In this document: positions 28,738-40,332 of the stretch, piece by piece
Layout of the letters: every line of letters begins with the position of its first letter
How positions within the stretch are numbered: position 1 is the stretch's first letter
NCBI RefSeq assembly: GCF_018327705.1
Contig: NZ_BNEM01000001.1
Coordinates: forward strand, 1,240,001 to 1,304,000
Source: Catellatospora sp. TT07R-123
GTDB taxonomy: Bacteria; Actinomycetota; Actinomycetes; Mycobacteriales; Micromonosporaceae
Length of the DNA: 64,000 nt
Reading direction: 5' to 3'
The notes under the pieces: model-generated
What the model was told of the DNA's origin: nothing
Databases searched by the model: none
The model's input: only the letters and a program-made list of their open reading frames with translations
Translations under genes and position numbers: made by a program

Positions 28738-30276
28738 ATGCCAGCCACCAGCCCAGACCACGCCGCTCTCGTCATCGCGGCCCAAGCCGGCGACCGCCGC
28801 GCCCTCGAAACCCTGTTCCGGGCGTACCTGCCGTTCGTCTACACCATCGCGCGCCGAGCGCTCGACTCCGACGACGTCGACGACGTCGTCCAGGACACGA
28901 TGGTCCGGGCCGTTCGCGAGCTGCGGGGACTGCGCGAGCCGCACACCTTCCGGGCCTGGTTGGGCACCATCGCCGTCCGGCAGGTCAGCACCTGCCTGCA
29001 TCGACGGCGAACCTCGCCGGAACGCGCCGACGGCCTCAACGATCTGGTCGAAGTGCCGGACGCGGACCCGGCTTTCGAAGAGCTGACCATGCTGCGCCTG
29101 GACCTGGCCGCACAAAGAGGCCAGACGACGCGGGCCGCACACTGGCTGGACGACGACGACCGCGTACTGCTGTCGCTGTGGTGGCTGGAGGTGGCGGGCG
29201 GGCTCACCCGCACCGAACTGGCCGCGGCCGCCGGTGTCAGCGTCGCCCACGCCGGGGTACGCGTTCAGCGTATGCGCCGACAACTGGAGCTGTGCCGCGC
29301 CCTCGTGGCGGCACTCGACCAACAGCCGCGGTGCGCCTCGCTCGAGAGTCTGACGGCCGGCTGGGACGGCACGCCGACCTCGGCGTGGCGCAAGCGCCTG
29401 ATCCGGCACGTACGTGCCTGCCAGACCTGCGATCAGGCAGCCGACGACCTGCTGCCCGCCGAGCAGCTGCTCATCGGGCTCGCCCTGCTGCCCGTCCCGG
29501 CCGCGATCACGGCCGCGGTGATCGGCAAGGGCATCGGCGCAGCCGCGTCGGCGGCGCCCCTCGCCGGTGCGGCGAAGACGGGGCTGCTCGGCAGTGTGGC
29601 GAAGGCGTTCGCGGCCGCGCCGGTCGCCTCGACGGTAGCCGGGTCCGTGGCGGCGGCTGCCGTCGTCACCGCGATCGCCTGGCCGGCACCCGCGCCCGCG
29701 CCACCCGCCGCGGTCGAGACACCCCGGCCGTCAGCCGCGACGGCCGCGCCCGCGGCGACCGCCACGGTGAGCCCTTCAGCCGTACGCCCCACCCCGAGCA
29801 CCACACGGCCCCGGCCGCTGCCCAGCCCGGCTGGACTGCTGGCGACCGGGCCGGTGTCGCTGGAGGCCGGTGACTCCCCCGGCCGGTATGTGACCACCGC
29901 CGACGGGTTCGGCGTGCTGCAGCCGCTGTCGGCCACCAGCGTCATGACGGCTCGCCAGCAGGCGACCTTCGAGGTGGTGCCGGGTCTGGCCGACCCGAGG
30001 TGCTTCTCGTTCCGCGCCGCTGACGGACGTTATCTCCGCCATTCGTCGTGGCGGCTGCGGTTGGATCCCAGGATCGACACCGCGCTGTTCCGCGGTGACG
30101 CGACGTTCTGTGTACGGGCGGGAGCCCTCCCCGGCACGGTCCTGCTCGAGGCGTCGAACTACCCCGGCTGGTTCATGCACCGGCGAGACGCCCAGATGTG
30201 GGTCGACCAGAGTGACGGCTCGGCCGCCTTCCGTGCCGCCGGTTCCTTCCGGGTCCGGTCGGCGCTGGCCGGATAG
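28738..30276 (+). CDS. ECF sigma factor fused to zinc finger, hydrophobic segments and AbfB arabinose-binding domain (2)
   Basis: A 512-residue paralogue of the divergent gene, same architecture: sigma region 2 (about 11-95, LREPHTFRAWLGTIAV), region 4 (about 135-190, LTRTELAAAAGVSVAHAGVRVQRM), HVRACQTC zinc motif (His224, Cys228, Cys231), hydrophobic stretches at about 241-265 and 296-315, an Ala/Pro/Thr/Ser linker (316-370) and an AbfB/CBM42 domain (371-508) with FRAADGRYLRHSSWRLRLDP and LEASNYPGWFMHRRDAQMWVD. ATG 28738 begins the conserved sequence; the in-frame start at 28597 gives an unsupported extension. Keeping two diverged copies suggests two ligands or two promoter sets. Its AbfB has two clear repeats with His residues in the ligand positions, more canonical than copy 1. 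Confidence 0.88.
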   Translation: MPATSPDHAALVIAAQAGDRRALETLFRAYLPFVYTIARRALDSDDVDDVVQDTMVRAVRELRGLREPHTFRAWLGTIAVRQVSTCLHRRRTSPERADGLNDLVEVPDADPAFEELTMLRLDLAAQRGQTTRAAHWLDDDDRVLLSLWWLEVAGGLTRTELAAAAGVSVAHAGVRVQRMRRQLELCRALVAALDQQPRCASLESLTAGWDGTPTSAWRKRLIRHVRACQTCDQAADDLLPAEQLLIGLALLPVPAAITAAVIGKGIGAAASAAPLAGAAKTGLLGSVAKAFAAAPVASTVAGSVAAAAVVTAIAWPAPAPAPPAAVETPRPSAATAAPAATATVSPSAVRPTPSTTRPRPLPSPAGLLATGPVSLEAGDSPGRYVTTADGFGVLQPLSATSVMTARQQATFEVVPGLADPRCFSFRAADGRYLRHSSWRLRLDPRIDTALFRGDATFCVRAGALPGTVLLEASNYPGWFMHRRDAQMWVDQSDGSAAFRAAGSFRVRSALAG

Positions 30277-30334
30277 GCGACATCCGCCGACTGACGCAGC
30301 CGCATCGCCGCCTCCCGCGCCGATCGCCAGCTTT

Positions 30335-30350
30335 GTGTGAGCGCTCGCAG
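30335..30350. promoter_or_regulatory. Weak AraR-type operator upstream of GH62
   Basis: GTGTGAGCGCTCGCAG keeps the GAGCGCTC core but departs from the consensus at the right flank. It is centred 103 bp from the better site at 30438-30453. Confidence 0.45.
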
Positions 30351-30424
30351 CCCCGATAGGGCTCGACATCAGCGCGCCCTGAAGGCATGCAGCAGAGACG
30401 GGGCCTGAAACATTTTCGTAACCC

Positions 30425-30453
30425 TTGACGAGCGCCCATGTTATCGGTCACAT
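30425..30453 (+). promoter_or_regulatory. GH62 promoter region with AraR-type operator
   Basis: The operator ATGTTATCGGTCACAT (30438-30453) is a near-consensus copy. TTGACG (30425-30430) with a 17-bp spacer to TCACAT (30448-30453) is a possible promoter with a poor -10 box; the leader to GTG 30676 would be about 215 nt. Confidence 0.6.
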
Positions 30454-30663
30454 TCGACGAGCGGGACAGTCCGGCGCGCAGGCAACGTGGCGCCACAGTG
30501 ACCGCCTGGAGCGGGCGGCGTCTTCCATGACGTGCTCCACGGCGCACCCACGACCCCGTCTCCGGGCAGCACCACAGTGGTCGGCCGTCCGACGCATCAC
30601 GACGGCCGATCACGGCGATACGTCGCGCCCTGGACCGTCCCGTCGTGCCCTGACCGATCCCCG

Positions 30664-31245
30664 AAGGAGGATGCCGTGACCGGCATCAGCACACCGCCCA
30701 CTACCCGCCGGCGAGGCTGGCGTGCCGCGCTGACCATGGCCGTGGTCACCGCCCTGGCCACCGCGGGCATGGCAGCCGTCAGCACCAGCAGTGCCCAGGC
30801 CGCGACCGTGGACACCAACGCCTGGTACTACCTGGTCAACCGCAACAGCGGCAAGGCGATCGACGTCTACAACTTCTCCACCGCCGACGGCGGCCGCATC
30901 ACCCAGTGGACCCGCAGCACCGCCAACAACCAGCAGTGGCAGTTCGTCGACTCCGGCGGCGGCTACTACCGCATCAAGTCCCGCCACTCCGGCAAGGTGC
31001 TCGACGTCTACAACCTCTCCACCGCCAACGGCGGCTCGATCGTCCAGTGGTCCGATCTCAACGGCACCAACCAGCAGTGGCGCCTGGCCGACTCCCCCGA
31101 CGGCTACGTCCGGTTCATCAACCGCAACAGCAGCAAGGCCCTCGAAGTCCAGGGCGCCTCCACCGCCGACGGCGGCAACATCGTCCAGTACGACGACTGG
31201 GGCGGCACCAACCAGCAGTGGCAGCTCGTCCCCGTCGGCGCGACC
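30664..31245 (+). repeat. Duplicated 5' module (SD, signal peptide, RICIN), copy 2
   Basis: Closely similar at DNA level to 5243-5830, including GAAGGAGGATGCC before the start codon. The two copies lie 25 kb apart, in front of unrelated catalytic domains. Confidence 0.75.
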
Positions 31246-32184
31246 CCCAGCCCGTCCACGTCCACCCCGCCCGGCCAGTGCTCGCTGCCGTCCAGCTACC
31301 GCTGGACCTCCACCGGCGCCCTGGCCACCCCCAAATCAGGCTGGGCCTCACTCAAAGACTTCACCACCGTCCCCTACAACGGCAGACACCTCGTCTACGC
31401 CACCACCCACGACAACGGCTCCACCTGGGGCTCCATGAACTTCAGCCCGTTCACCAACTGGACCGACATGGCCACCGCCACCCAGAACACCATGACATCC
31501 GGCACCGTCGCACCCCACCTGTTCTACTTCGCCCCCAAGAACACCTGGGTCCTCACCTACCAATGGGGCCCCACCGCGTTCTCCTACCGCACCACCAGCG
31601 ACCCCACCAACGCCAACGGCTGGTCCGCCGCACAACCCCTGTTCACCGGCACCATCACCGGCTCCGGCACCGGACCCATCGACCAGACCATCATCGGCGA
31701 CAACACCAACATGTACCTGTTCTTCGCCGGCGACAACGGCAAGATCTACCGCGCCAGCATGCCCATCGCCAACTTCCCCGGCAACTTCGGCACCACCTAC
31801 ACCACCATCCTGACCGACACCACCAACAACCTCTTCGAAGCACCCCAGGTCTACAAAATCGCCGGCCAGAACCAATACCTCATGATCGTCGAAGCCATCG
31901 GCAACAACGGCCGCTACTTCCGCTCCTTCACCACCACCACCCTCAACGGAACCTGGACCCCCCAGGCCGCCACCGAGAGCAACCCCTTCGCGGGCAAAAC
32001 CAACAGCGGCGCCACCTGGACCAACGACATCAGCCACGGCGAAATCATCCGCAACACCGCCGACCAGACCATGACCATCGACCCCTGCAACCTCCAACTG
32101 CTCTACCAAGGCCGCGCCACCAACTCCGGCGGCGACTACGGCCTACTGCCCTACCGACCCGGCGTACTCACCCTCCAGCGCTGA
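30676..32184 (+). CDS. Secreted GH62 alpha-L-arabinofuranosidase with N-terminal RICIN domain
   Basis: A 502-residue protein read from GTG 30676, fixed by GAAGGAGG at 30663-30670. Signal peptide 1-43; RICIN trefoil about 48-187 with QQW repeats; Pro/Ser/Thr linker about 188-200; GH62 domain about 201-502 ([25 protein letters not shown]). Asp228 in LKDFT is the likely base, the Asp in [12 protein letters not shown] the modulator and the Glu in [10 protein letters not shown] the acid. GH62 enzymes remove single alpha-L-arabinofuranosyl groups from arabinoxylan and arabinan. It is transcribed after the second sigma-AbfB gene on the same strand, but from its own operator-bearing promoter. Its front module is a near copy of that of the GH43 gene at 5255. 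Confidence 0.95.
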   Translation: MTGISTPPTTRRRGWRAALTMAVVTALATAGMAAVSTSSAQAATVDTNAWYYLVNRNSGKAIDVYNFSTADGGRITQWTRSTANNQQWQFVDSGGGYYRIKSRHSGKVLDVYNLSTANGGSIVQWSDLNGTNQQWRLADSPDGYVRFINRNSSKALEVQGASTADGGNIVQYDDWGGTNQQWQLVPVGATPSPSTSTPPGQCSLPSSYRWTSTGALATPKSGWASLKDFTTVPYNGRHLVYATTHDNGSTWGSMNFSPFTNWTDMATATQNTMTSGTVAPHLFYFAPKNTWVLTYQWGPTAFSYRTTSDPTNANGWSAAQPLFTGTITGSGTGPIDQTIIGDNTNMYLFFAGDNGKIYRASMPIANFPGNFGTTYTTILTDTTNNLFEAPQVYKIAGQNQYLMIVEAIGNNGRYFRSFTTTTLNGTWTPQAATESNPFAGKTNSGATWTNDISHGEIIRNTADQTMTIDPCNLQLLYQGRATNSGGDYGLLPYRPGVLTLQR

Positions 32185-32278
32185 GGTCGTGAGCCCGGCC
32201 ACGGCCGCCCACAGCTGATCAACCGCAGCGGCGGCGGTTCCACGCTGCTGCCCCAGACACGCTCTCACCGCTGAAAAC

Positions 32279-32309
32279 GCCGGTGCGCGGACACCGGCCG
32301 CGCACCGGC
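32279..32309 (+). terminator. Hairpin after the GH62 gene
   Basis: A 12-bp stem (32279-32290 with 32298-32309) and 7-nt loop, 95 bp past the GH62 stop and 85 bp before the esterase start. Confidence 0.5.
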
Positions 32310-32393
32310 TCAGCCGCTTCCGCTCTCCGCGGGAGCAGCCGATTCGTTCGAAGCGCCACACCGAGTCCGTTTGATCACAGCGAAGGGATTGAG

Positions 32394-33497
32394 ATGTACA
32401 CGTATAAACGCTGGCTCGTCGCGGCAGCGGCGACACTGACGCTGACCGCGGCGGTGGTCGCGACACAGAGCGGCGCCGCCGTAGCCGAGTCCAACGGCGG
32501 GGTACGGGTGATGCCGCTGGGTGACTCCATCACCGAGGGGACCCAGGTGCCGGGCGGCTACCGGACGGGCCTGTGGCAGCGGATGGCCGCGGGCGGCTAC
32601 CGGGTCGACCTGGTGGGCTCGCAGTTCAACGGGCCGTCCGGCCTCGGCGACCACGACCACGAGGGACACCCCGGATGGCGGATCGACCAGATCGACGCCA
32701 ACATCACCGGCTGGCTCCAGACGACGACCCCGCACACCGTGCTGCTGCACATCGGCACCAACGACGTGCTGCAGAACTACAACCTGTCCGGCGCACCCGG
32801 CAGACTGTCGACCCTGATCGATCGCGTCACCGCCGCGGCGCCCAGCGCGGAGGTCTTCGTCGCGACCATCATCCCCCTGAGCAACAGCGGCCAGGAGTCC
32901 GCCGCGCGGACGTACAACGCCGCCATCCCCGGCATCGTGCAGAACAAGGCCAACGCCGGCAAGCACGTCCACCTCGTGGACATGCACAGCGCGCTCACCA
33001 CCGCCGACCTCATCGACGGCATCCACCCCACCGCGACCGGCTACGACAAGATGGCCGCCACCTGGTACGCCGCGCTGCGCTCGGTATCCGGCAGCATCGG
33101 CACGGGCGGCACCGACCCGGCGTCGTCCACACTGGTCAGCGCGGCCTCCGGACGCTGCCTCGACGTGCCCAACAGCCGCACGACCAATGGTGTCCAGCCC
33201 ATCATCTGGGACTGCAGCGGCCGCCCGAACCAGCAGTGGACCGTCAGCGGCCAGGCCATCCAGTCGCTCGGCAAATGCCTGGACGCGCCCACGGGGGCCT
33301 CGCCCGGGTCGAAGGTGCAGATCTGGACCTGCAGCGGCGCGGCCAACCAGCGGTGGACCCTCAACGCCAACGGCACCGTCAGCAATGCCGGCTCCGGGCT
33401 CTGCCTGGACGTCTCCGGCGCCGCCACCGCCAACGGCACACCCGTGATCCTGTGGACCTGCACCACCGCCGCGAACCAGCGGTGGACTCGGGCATAG
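32394..33497 (+). CDS. Secreted SGNH/GDSL esterase (CE3-like acetylxylan esterase) with RICIN domain
   Basis: A 367-residue protein. Signal peptide 1-31 (Sec type, AVAES cleavage region). The SGNH domain spans about 36-230: MPLGDSITEG with Ser45, GTND block III (121-124) and IDGIHP with Asp208 and His211. The DHDHEGHPGWRID stretch (86-99) is typical of carbohydrate esterase family 3. A RICIN trefoil (about 245-367) of the CLDVPNS / NQQW type follows. Such enzymes remove acetyl groups from xylan, opening it to arabinofuranosidases and xylanases. ATG 32394 follows GAAGGG at good distance. No operator of either common type was found directly upstream. Confidence 0.88.
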   Translation: MYTYKRWLVAAAATLTLTAAVVATQSGAAVAESNGGVRVMPLGDSITEGTQVPGGYRTGLWQRMAAGGYRVDLVGSQFNGPSGLGDHDHEGHPGWRIDQIDANITGWLQTTTPHTVLLHIGTNDVLQNYNLSGAPGRLSTLIDRVTAAAPSAEVFVATIIPLSNSGQESAARTYNAAIPGIVQNKANAGKHVHLVDMHSALTTADLIDGIHPTATGYDKMAATWYAALRSVSGSIGTGGTDPASSTLVSAASGRCLDVPNSRTTNGVQPIIWDCSGRPNQQWTVSGQAIQSLGKCLDAPTGASPGSKVQIWTCSGAANQRWTLNANGTVSNAGSGLCLDVSGAATANGTPVILWTCTTAANQRWTRA

Positions 33498-33544
33498 GCC
33501 CTCGCAGACACCCGCTCCACCCCGCTGCCCAGCCCGCTGAACCA

Positions 33545-33566
33545 CATCAGACATCACATGACCTGC
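33545..33566. promoter_or_regulatory. Possible GntR-type operator, distal to the GH141-like gene
   Basis: ACATCACATGACCTGC (33551-33566) resembles the sites at 44010 and 59842. It lies in the 300-bp gap between the esterase and the beta-helix gene, about 95 bp upstream of a better site. Confidence 0.4.
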
Positions 33567-33634
33567 CGTATGCGGGCGTGCTGAAGTTTGCTGAGAACCG
33601 TTAGCAGGCTGGGCAGTTCCGTGTTTCCGCGACA

Positions 33635-36196
<2,562 letters not shown>

Positions 36197-36312
36197 CCAG
36201 GGTCGGCATCGCGACGCCGTGACAGCAGCCGCCGTGCGGACCGAACCGGTCGGCACGGCGGCCGCCGCAGGTCCGAGCGCCGGGACAGCGCGCTGCGGGG
36301 TGCCCCACATGT

Positions 36313-36347
36313 TGCCGACACCATGTCGATAAGATGCCGACATGATG
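36313..36347. promoter_or_regulatory. Direct-repeat operator candidate before the ABC exporter
   Basis: TGCCGACACCATG (36313-36325) and TGCCGACATGATG (36335-36347) repeat with 22-bp spacing, two turns of the helix. Inside them ATGTCG (36323-36328) and CGACAT (36338-36343) are inverted. This is a likely site for the TetR regulator encoded at 38237. Confidence 0.55.
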
Positions 36348-36367
36348 TCAGTAAAAAATGCTGGGCG

Positions 36368-37493
36368 ATGCCCGTGTTCCTAGCCGTCCGCGAGCTCCGC
36401 TTCGCCCGCGCCCGTTTCGCACTGATGGGAGCGGTCATCGCCCTCATCGCCGTGCTCATGGTCCTCCTCTCCGGCCTGTCCCAGGGCCTGGTCCGCGACG
36501 GCGTGTCCGGGCTGCAACAGCTGCCGGTCACCTCCCTCGCCTTCAGCCACGGCGTCGCGCGCGACGCCGCGTTCACCCGCAGCGTCATCGGCCTCGACAC
36601 CGTGGACAGCTGGTCCCGGCAGCCGGGCGTCACCCAGGCCGCCCCTTTCGGCAGCGCCCTCATCAACGCCCGCAGCGGCTCCGGCGTCGAGATCGACCTC
36701 GCGTTGTTCGGGGTCGAGCCGGACTCTTTCCTCGCACCCGAAGGTCGCCAGCGGGTCCGTGCTGGCAGATGCCGACGGCATCGTGGTCAGCAGCACCGCC
36801 GCTGACGCGGGCCTGCGGCTCGGTGACATCGTCACCGTGGACCGGCTCGGCACCCGGCTCACCGTCGTCGGCGTGCTGGCCGGACAGCACACCTTCGGCC
36901 ACGTCGACGTCGCGTATCTGCCGCTGGCCGCCTGGCAGGCGATCCACGCGGGCGCCGGTCCGGGCGAGCCCGTCCCCGATCGCGCCCGTCAGGAGATCAC
37001 CGCGGTCGCGGTGCGGGGCACCGGCGTCGACCTCGCCGCGGGCGACGCCGCTGCGGGCACCGAAAGCATGACCCTGTCCGAGTCGTACGGAGCCTCGCCC
37101 GGCTACACCGCCGAGACGTCGACGCTGAGCCTCATCCAGGTCTTCCTGTACCTGATCTGCGCACTCGTCGCGGGCGCGTTCTTCACCGTCTGGACCATCC
37201 AGCGCAAGCACGAGCTCGCCGTACTGCGCGCCCTGGGCGCGCCCACCGGCTACCTGCTGCGCGACGGGCTGGCGCAGGCGCTGGTGCTGCTGCTGGCCGC
37301 TGCCGCCGTCGGTATCGGGGCCGGAGTCGGGCTGGGCTCCCTGGTCGGCGGCGGCGTGCCGTTCGCGCTGGACGTCCAGGCCGTGGCGGTCGCCGCCGCG
37401 CTGCTGGTGGGCCTGGGACTGACCGGAGCCGCAGTGGCCGTAGCCCGCATCGCCGCCGTCGACCCGGCGACCGCACTGGGAGGAAACCGATGA
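36368..37493 (+). pseudogene. FtsX-type ABC exporter permease, interrupted by a frameshift
   Basis: Two frames together encode one FtsX/MacB-type permease. The first (36368-36805) has the N-terminal membrane helix (FALMGAVIALIAVLMVLLSG) and the start of the extracellular domain, ending in unrelated Arg-rich sequence. The second (from about 36745) continues the domain (VLADADGIVVSSTAADAGLRLGD) and has the last three helices with the FFTVWTIQRKHELAVLRALGAP signature. Removing one G near 36743 (GAAGGTCGCC) restores one frame. This is either a real disabling mutation or a sequencing error; intact ATPase and TetR genes follow, and the ATPase start overlaps this stop by 4 bp, which argues for recent damage or error. 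Confidence 0.82.
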
Positions 37494-38221
37494 ACGCAGA
37501 CACCGTGACCACCCGACAGGCCTTCGCTGGAGACCCGCACGACACCGCGCAGCAGGACGGCCTCGTCATGAGGGACGTGACCATGCTGCTCGGCGATGGC
37601 GAGGACACCGTGCGTGCGCTCGACAGCGTGTGCCTCACCGTGGCCGCGGGCGAGTTCGCGGCCATCGTCGGCCCCTCCGGATCCGGCAAGTCCAGTCTGC
37701 TGGCAGTCGCCGGTGGGCTGGCCGTCCCGGCGTCGGGGACGGTGACCGTCGCCGGGCGGCCGATGACGACGGCTTCCCGCAGGGCCCGCACCACGCTGCG
37801 GCGGGACCTGGTGGGTTTCGTCTTCCAGTCGGGCAACCTGCTGCCCGCGCTGACCGCCGTCGACCAACTGCGCCTGCCGATCCGCTTCGCCTCCGCGGGC
37901 ACCGTGCCGCGCGATCCGATGGAACTGCTGGCCGAGGTCGGTATGGCGGGCAAGGCCGACCGGCGGCCCCACCAGCTTTCCGGCGGCGAGCGCCAGCGCG
38001 TCGGGATAGCTCGCGCGCTGGTCACCGGGCCGCGGCTGCTGCTGGTCGACGAGCCGACCGCCGCGCTGGACCAGGCGCGCAGCCGCGACATCGTGCAGAT
38101 GCTCGCTCGGGAGACCCGCCGGCACCGGGTCGCCACGGTGATGGTCACGCACGACACCGAGGTGCTGCAGTACTGCGACTCCGTCTACGAGATGATGGAC
38201 GGCGCACTGAGCAGGGTTTGA
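37490..38221 (+). CDS. ABC exporter ATP-binding protein, MacB/LolD type
   Basis: A 243-residue ATPase with Walker A GPSGSGKSS (about 64-72), Q-loop FVFQSGNLLPALT, signature LSGGERQRVGIARAL and Walker B LLLVDEPTAALD, then the switch His in VTHD. It would power the FtsX-type permease encoded just upstream, with which it overlaps by 4 bp. Such pairs export peptides, lipids or drugs, or act in cell-envelope processes; nothing in the sequence links this one to sugars. The first 25 residues before the ATPase fold are variable. Confidence 0.92.
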   Translation: MNADTVTTRQAFAGDPHDTAQQDGLVMRDVTMLLGDGEDTVRALDSVCLTVAAGEFAAIVGPSGSGKSSLLAVAGGLAVPASGTVTVAGRPMTTASRRARTTLRRDLVGFVFQSGNLLPALTAVDQLRLPIRFASAGTVPRDPMELLAEVGMAGKADRRPHQLSGGERQRVGIARALVTGPRLLLVDEPTAALDQARSRDIVQMLARETRRHRVATVMVTHDTEVLQYCDSVYEMMDGALSRV

Positions 38222-38236
38222 CCGCCGGGAGGGTGT

Positions 38237-38836
38237 GTGCCGAGGATTCAGGCCGCTACGGTCGCCGAGCACCGCTCGTTGCAGCACCGCGCTCTGCTGG
38301 ACGCTGCCCGTGACATCCTGGCCTCGGGCGCGCCCGAGACGCCGAGCCTGTCCGCTGTCGCGCAGCGGGCGGGCTTGGCGCGTTCGAGCGTCTACCAGTA
38401 CTTCAGATCACGCGAAGACCTGCTCGAAGCGGTCATCGCCGACATGTTCCCCCGCTGGGCGAGCTTCGTCGCCCAGCGCATGAACAGTGCGGCGACCGCG
38501 GCTGAGCAGGTCCTGGCATACGCCGACGCCAACCTGGAGTTGGTCGCCCAGGGCGAGCACGCCGTCATGCGCGGCCTGGCCATGGCGGCGCCCGGAGCCG
38601 CCCTGGCCGAGTCGAGCAGGGTGCTGCATGATCAGTTGCGCGTGCCGCTCGTCGACGCGCTCGCCCGGTCGGGAGCGACGCAGGCACCGCACATGGCTGA
38701 GCTGATCCAGGCAGTGGTGCGGACCGGATCCCAGATGATCGAGAACGGAGTCCCGCCGGACGGCGTTCGAGGTCTCGTCAAGGAGATGCTCGAGCCGTAC
38801 CTGCACGGCGTGGGCGGGCTCCAGTCCGGGAGTTAG
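38237..38836 (+). CDS. TetR-family transcriptional regulator
   Basis: A 199-residue protein from GTG 38237, with GGGAGGG at 38227-38233. Residues about 19-65 form the TetR helix-turn-helix (LLDAARDILASGAPETPSLSAVAQRAGLARSSVYQYFRSREDLLEAVI). The C-terminal helical domain is of no recognised ligand class. It is the third gene of the exporter operon and probably represses it through the direct repeats at 36313-36347. Confidence 0.9.
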   Translation: MPRIQAATVAEHRSLQHRALLDAARDILASGAPETPSLSAVAQRAGLARSSVYQYFRSREDLLEAVIADMFPRWASFVAQRMNSAATAAEQVLAYADANLELVAQGEHAVMRGLAMAAPGAALAESSRVLHDQLRVPLVDALARSGATQAPHMAELIQAVVRTGSQMIENGVPPDGVRGLVKEMLEPYLHGVGGLQSGS

Positions 38837-38868
38837 CTTCTGCCCCGGTTGTGCGCGCAGCGTCTGGC

Positions 38869-38915
38869 GGCTGCTTCGCCACCGCCGCGATACCGGCCAC
38901 GGTGGCGAAGCAGCC
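38869..38915. terminator. Bidirectional terminator between TetR and esterase genes
   Basis: A perfect 16-bp stem (GGCTGCTTCGCCACCG at 38869-38884 with 38900-38915) and 15-nt loop lie between the convergent genes. Confidence 0.75.
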
Positions 38916-38934
38916 TGTCACGGCGCCCTTCGCG

Positions 38935-40290
38935 TCAGGTGCGCAGGCTCCATCGCTGATTCGTGCCGCCGTGGCAGCTCCACAGCTGGATCTTCGTCCC
39001 GTTGGCGGTGGCGGCGCCTGCCGCGTCTGCGCAGAGCCCCGACTGGACCCCGGTGATGGTGCCGTCGGCGTTGAGATTCCACTGCTGGTTCGCCTGGCCG
39101 TTGCAGTCCCAGATGATCACCTGGGTCCCGTTGGTCGTGCCGTGGCCGCTGGCGTCCAGGCACTTGCCGGAAATGGTCAACTGCCTGTTCGACGTGTACG
39201 TCCACCGTTGTGAGCTGCCACCCCAGCAGTCATACAGCTGCATCTGGGTTCCGTTGGCGGTGGAGCCGTTCGGATCGTCGAGGCAGCGGCCGGACTCGGT
39301 CCCGACGATCATCACGTTCGAGCGGCTCGGGGGCGGGCTGCTCGGGGGCGGGCTGCTGGGTGGTGCGCTGCCGTCCAGACCGAGGAACGAGATGGAATAG
39401 GCCAGCATTCCGGCTTGCGGCAGCGTGTGCCCGGTGCCGGAGATGCTCACCGCCTCGACAGTGGCCTGTGTGCCCGTGTTGCCGTAGCGCGCCCGGGTCC
39501 AGCTCGCCTGCGGGCTGTCAGTGTACGACGGCGTCTGGCCCAGCCCGTTCAGGTTGGTCCACTGCTTGACCTCTTCGTTGAAGTTCGGGTAGGCCAGCGT
39601 GGTGTCCGTGGTGCCGTGCCACAGTTGCATGCGGGGGTAGCGGCCGGTGTAGCCGGGATACATCGCACGCGCGACATCTCCCCACTGCTGCGCCGTCTTG
39701 CTGATGTTGCCGCCGGAGCACTGGCTGTTCCACAGCGAACCGTCGGTGGTGGCGAAGCATCCGGCCGGTACGCCGGAGAACGCCGAGGCGGCCGCGAAGA
39801 CGTCCGGGTACTCGGCGGCCAGGACGTTGGTCATCATCGCCCCGGACGAGAAGCCGCTCACCACGATCCGGGACGAGTCGACGTTGTACCGCGTGCGTGC
39901 CCAGCTGACCATCGACATGATGCCGGTGGAGTCGCCACCGCCGTCACGCCGCAGCGCCTGGGCCGTGGAGACGTCGAAGCAGTGGCCTGAGCGGGTGGCC
40001 TCCGGCAGGACGATGACGTAGCCGTACCGGTCCGCGGCGGTCGCGTAGTCGTGGCCGTTGCCTCCGAAGATCTGCGACGCCGATCCGCCGCAGTAGTGGA
40101 CCAGCACCAGCAGCGCCGGGCGCGATGCCGTCGTGTCCGGCGCGTACACGTACATGTTGAGGTTGGTGGGATTGTTGCCGAAGTTCACCACCTGTGTCAG
40201 CGTCGCGGCTGACGCGGGCTGGGCGGCCACGGCCACGAAGCCCAGCGTGACCAGTGCCGCGGCCGCCGCCGCGGCGAATGTTCGTTTCAT
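38935..40290 (-). CDS. Secreted PHB-depolymerase-like esterase (CE1) with RICIN domain
   Basis: A 451-residue protein with a Sec signal (1-29). The alpha/beta-hydrolase domain (about 30-300) has the LVLVHYCGGSASQIFG oxyanion region, the nucleophile elbow GFSSG with Ser148, a WHGTTDTT segment for the Asp and GTGHTLPQ for the His. This is the PHB-depolymerase-like group within CE1, which contains acetylxylan and feruloyl esterases. A repeated PPSS linker (about 305-320) leads to a RICIN trefoil (325-451). AGGAG precedes ATG 40290. It is the last gene of a three-gene operon with the GH43 and esterase genes upstream on the minus strand. Confidence 0.88.
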   Translation of the reverse strand: MKRTFAAAAAAALVTLGFVAVAAQPASAATLTQVVNFGNNPTNLNMYVYAPDTTASRPALLVLVHYCGGSASQIFGGNGHDYATAADRYGYVIVLPEATRSGHCFDVSTAQALRRDGGGDSTGIMSMVSWARTRYNVDSSRIVVSGFSSGAMMTNVLAAEYPDVFAAASAFSGVPAGCFATTDGSLWNSQCSGGNISKTAQQWGDVARAMYPGYTGRYPRMQLWHGTTDTTLAYPNFNEEVKQWTNLNGLGQTPSYTDSPQASWTRARYGNTGTQATVEAVSISGTGHTLPQAGMLAYSISFLGLDGSAPPSSPPPSSPPPSRSNVMIVGTESGRCLDDPNGSTANGTQMQLYDCWGGSSQRWTYTSNRQLTISGKCLDASGHGTTNGTQVIIWDCNGQANQQWNLNADGTITGVQSGLCADAAGAATANGTKIQLWSCHGGTNQRWSLRT

Positions 40291-40332
40291 GAGCAGCTCC
40301 TTGCCTGCCGGGGGCGGGATGCGCCCCTGCTG

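Larger units (their letters stand above)
30277..30675. other. Promoter region of the GH62 gene
   Basis: About 400 bp with two AraR-type operators (30335-30350, 30438-30453) and no supported gene. An open frame continuing upstream of 30676 has no ribosome binding site. Confidence 0.6.
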
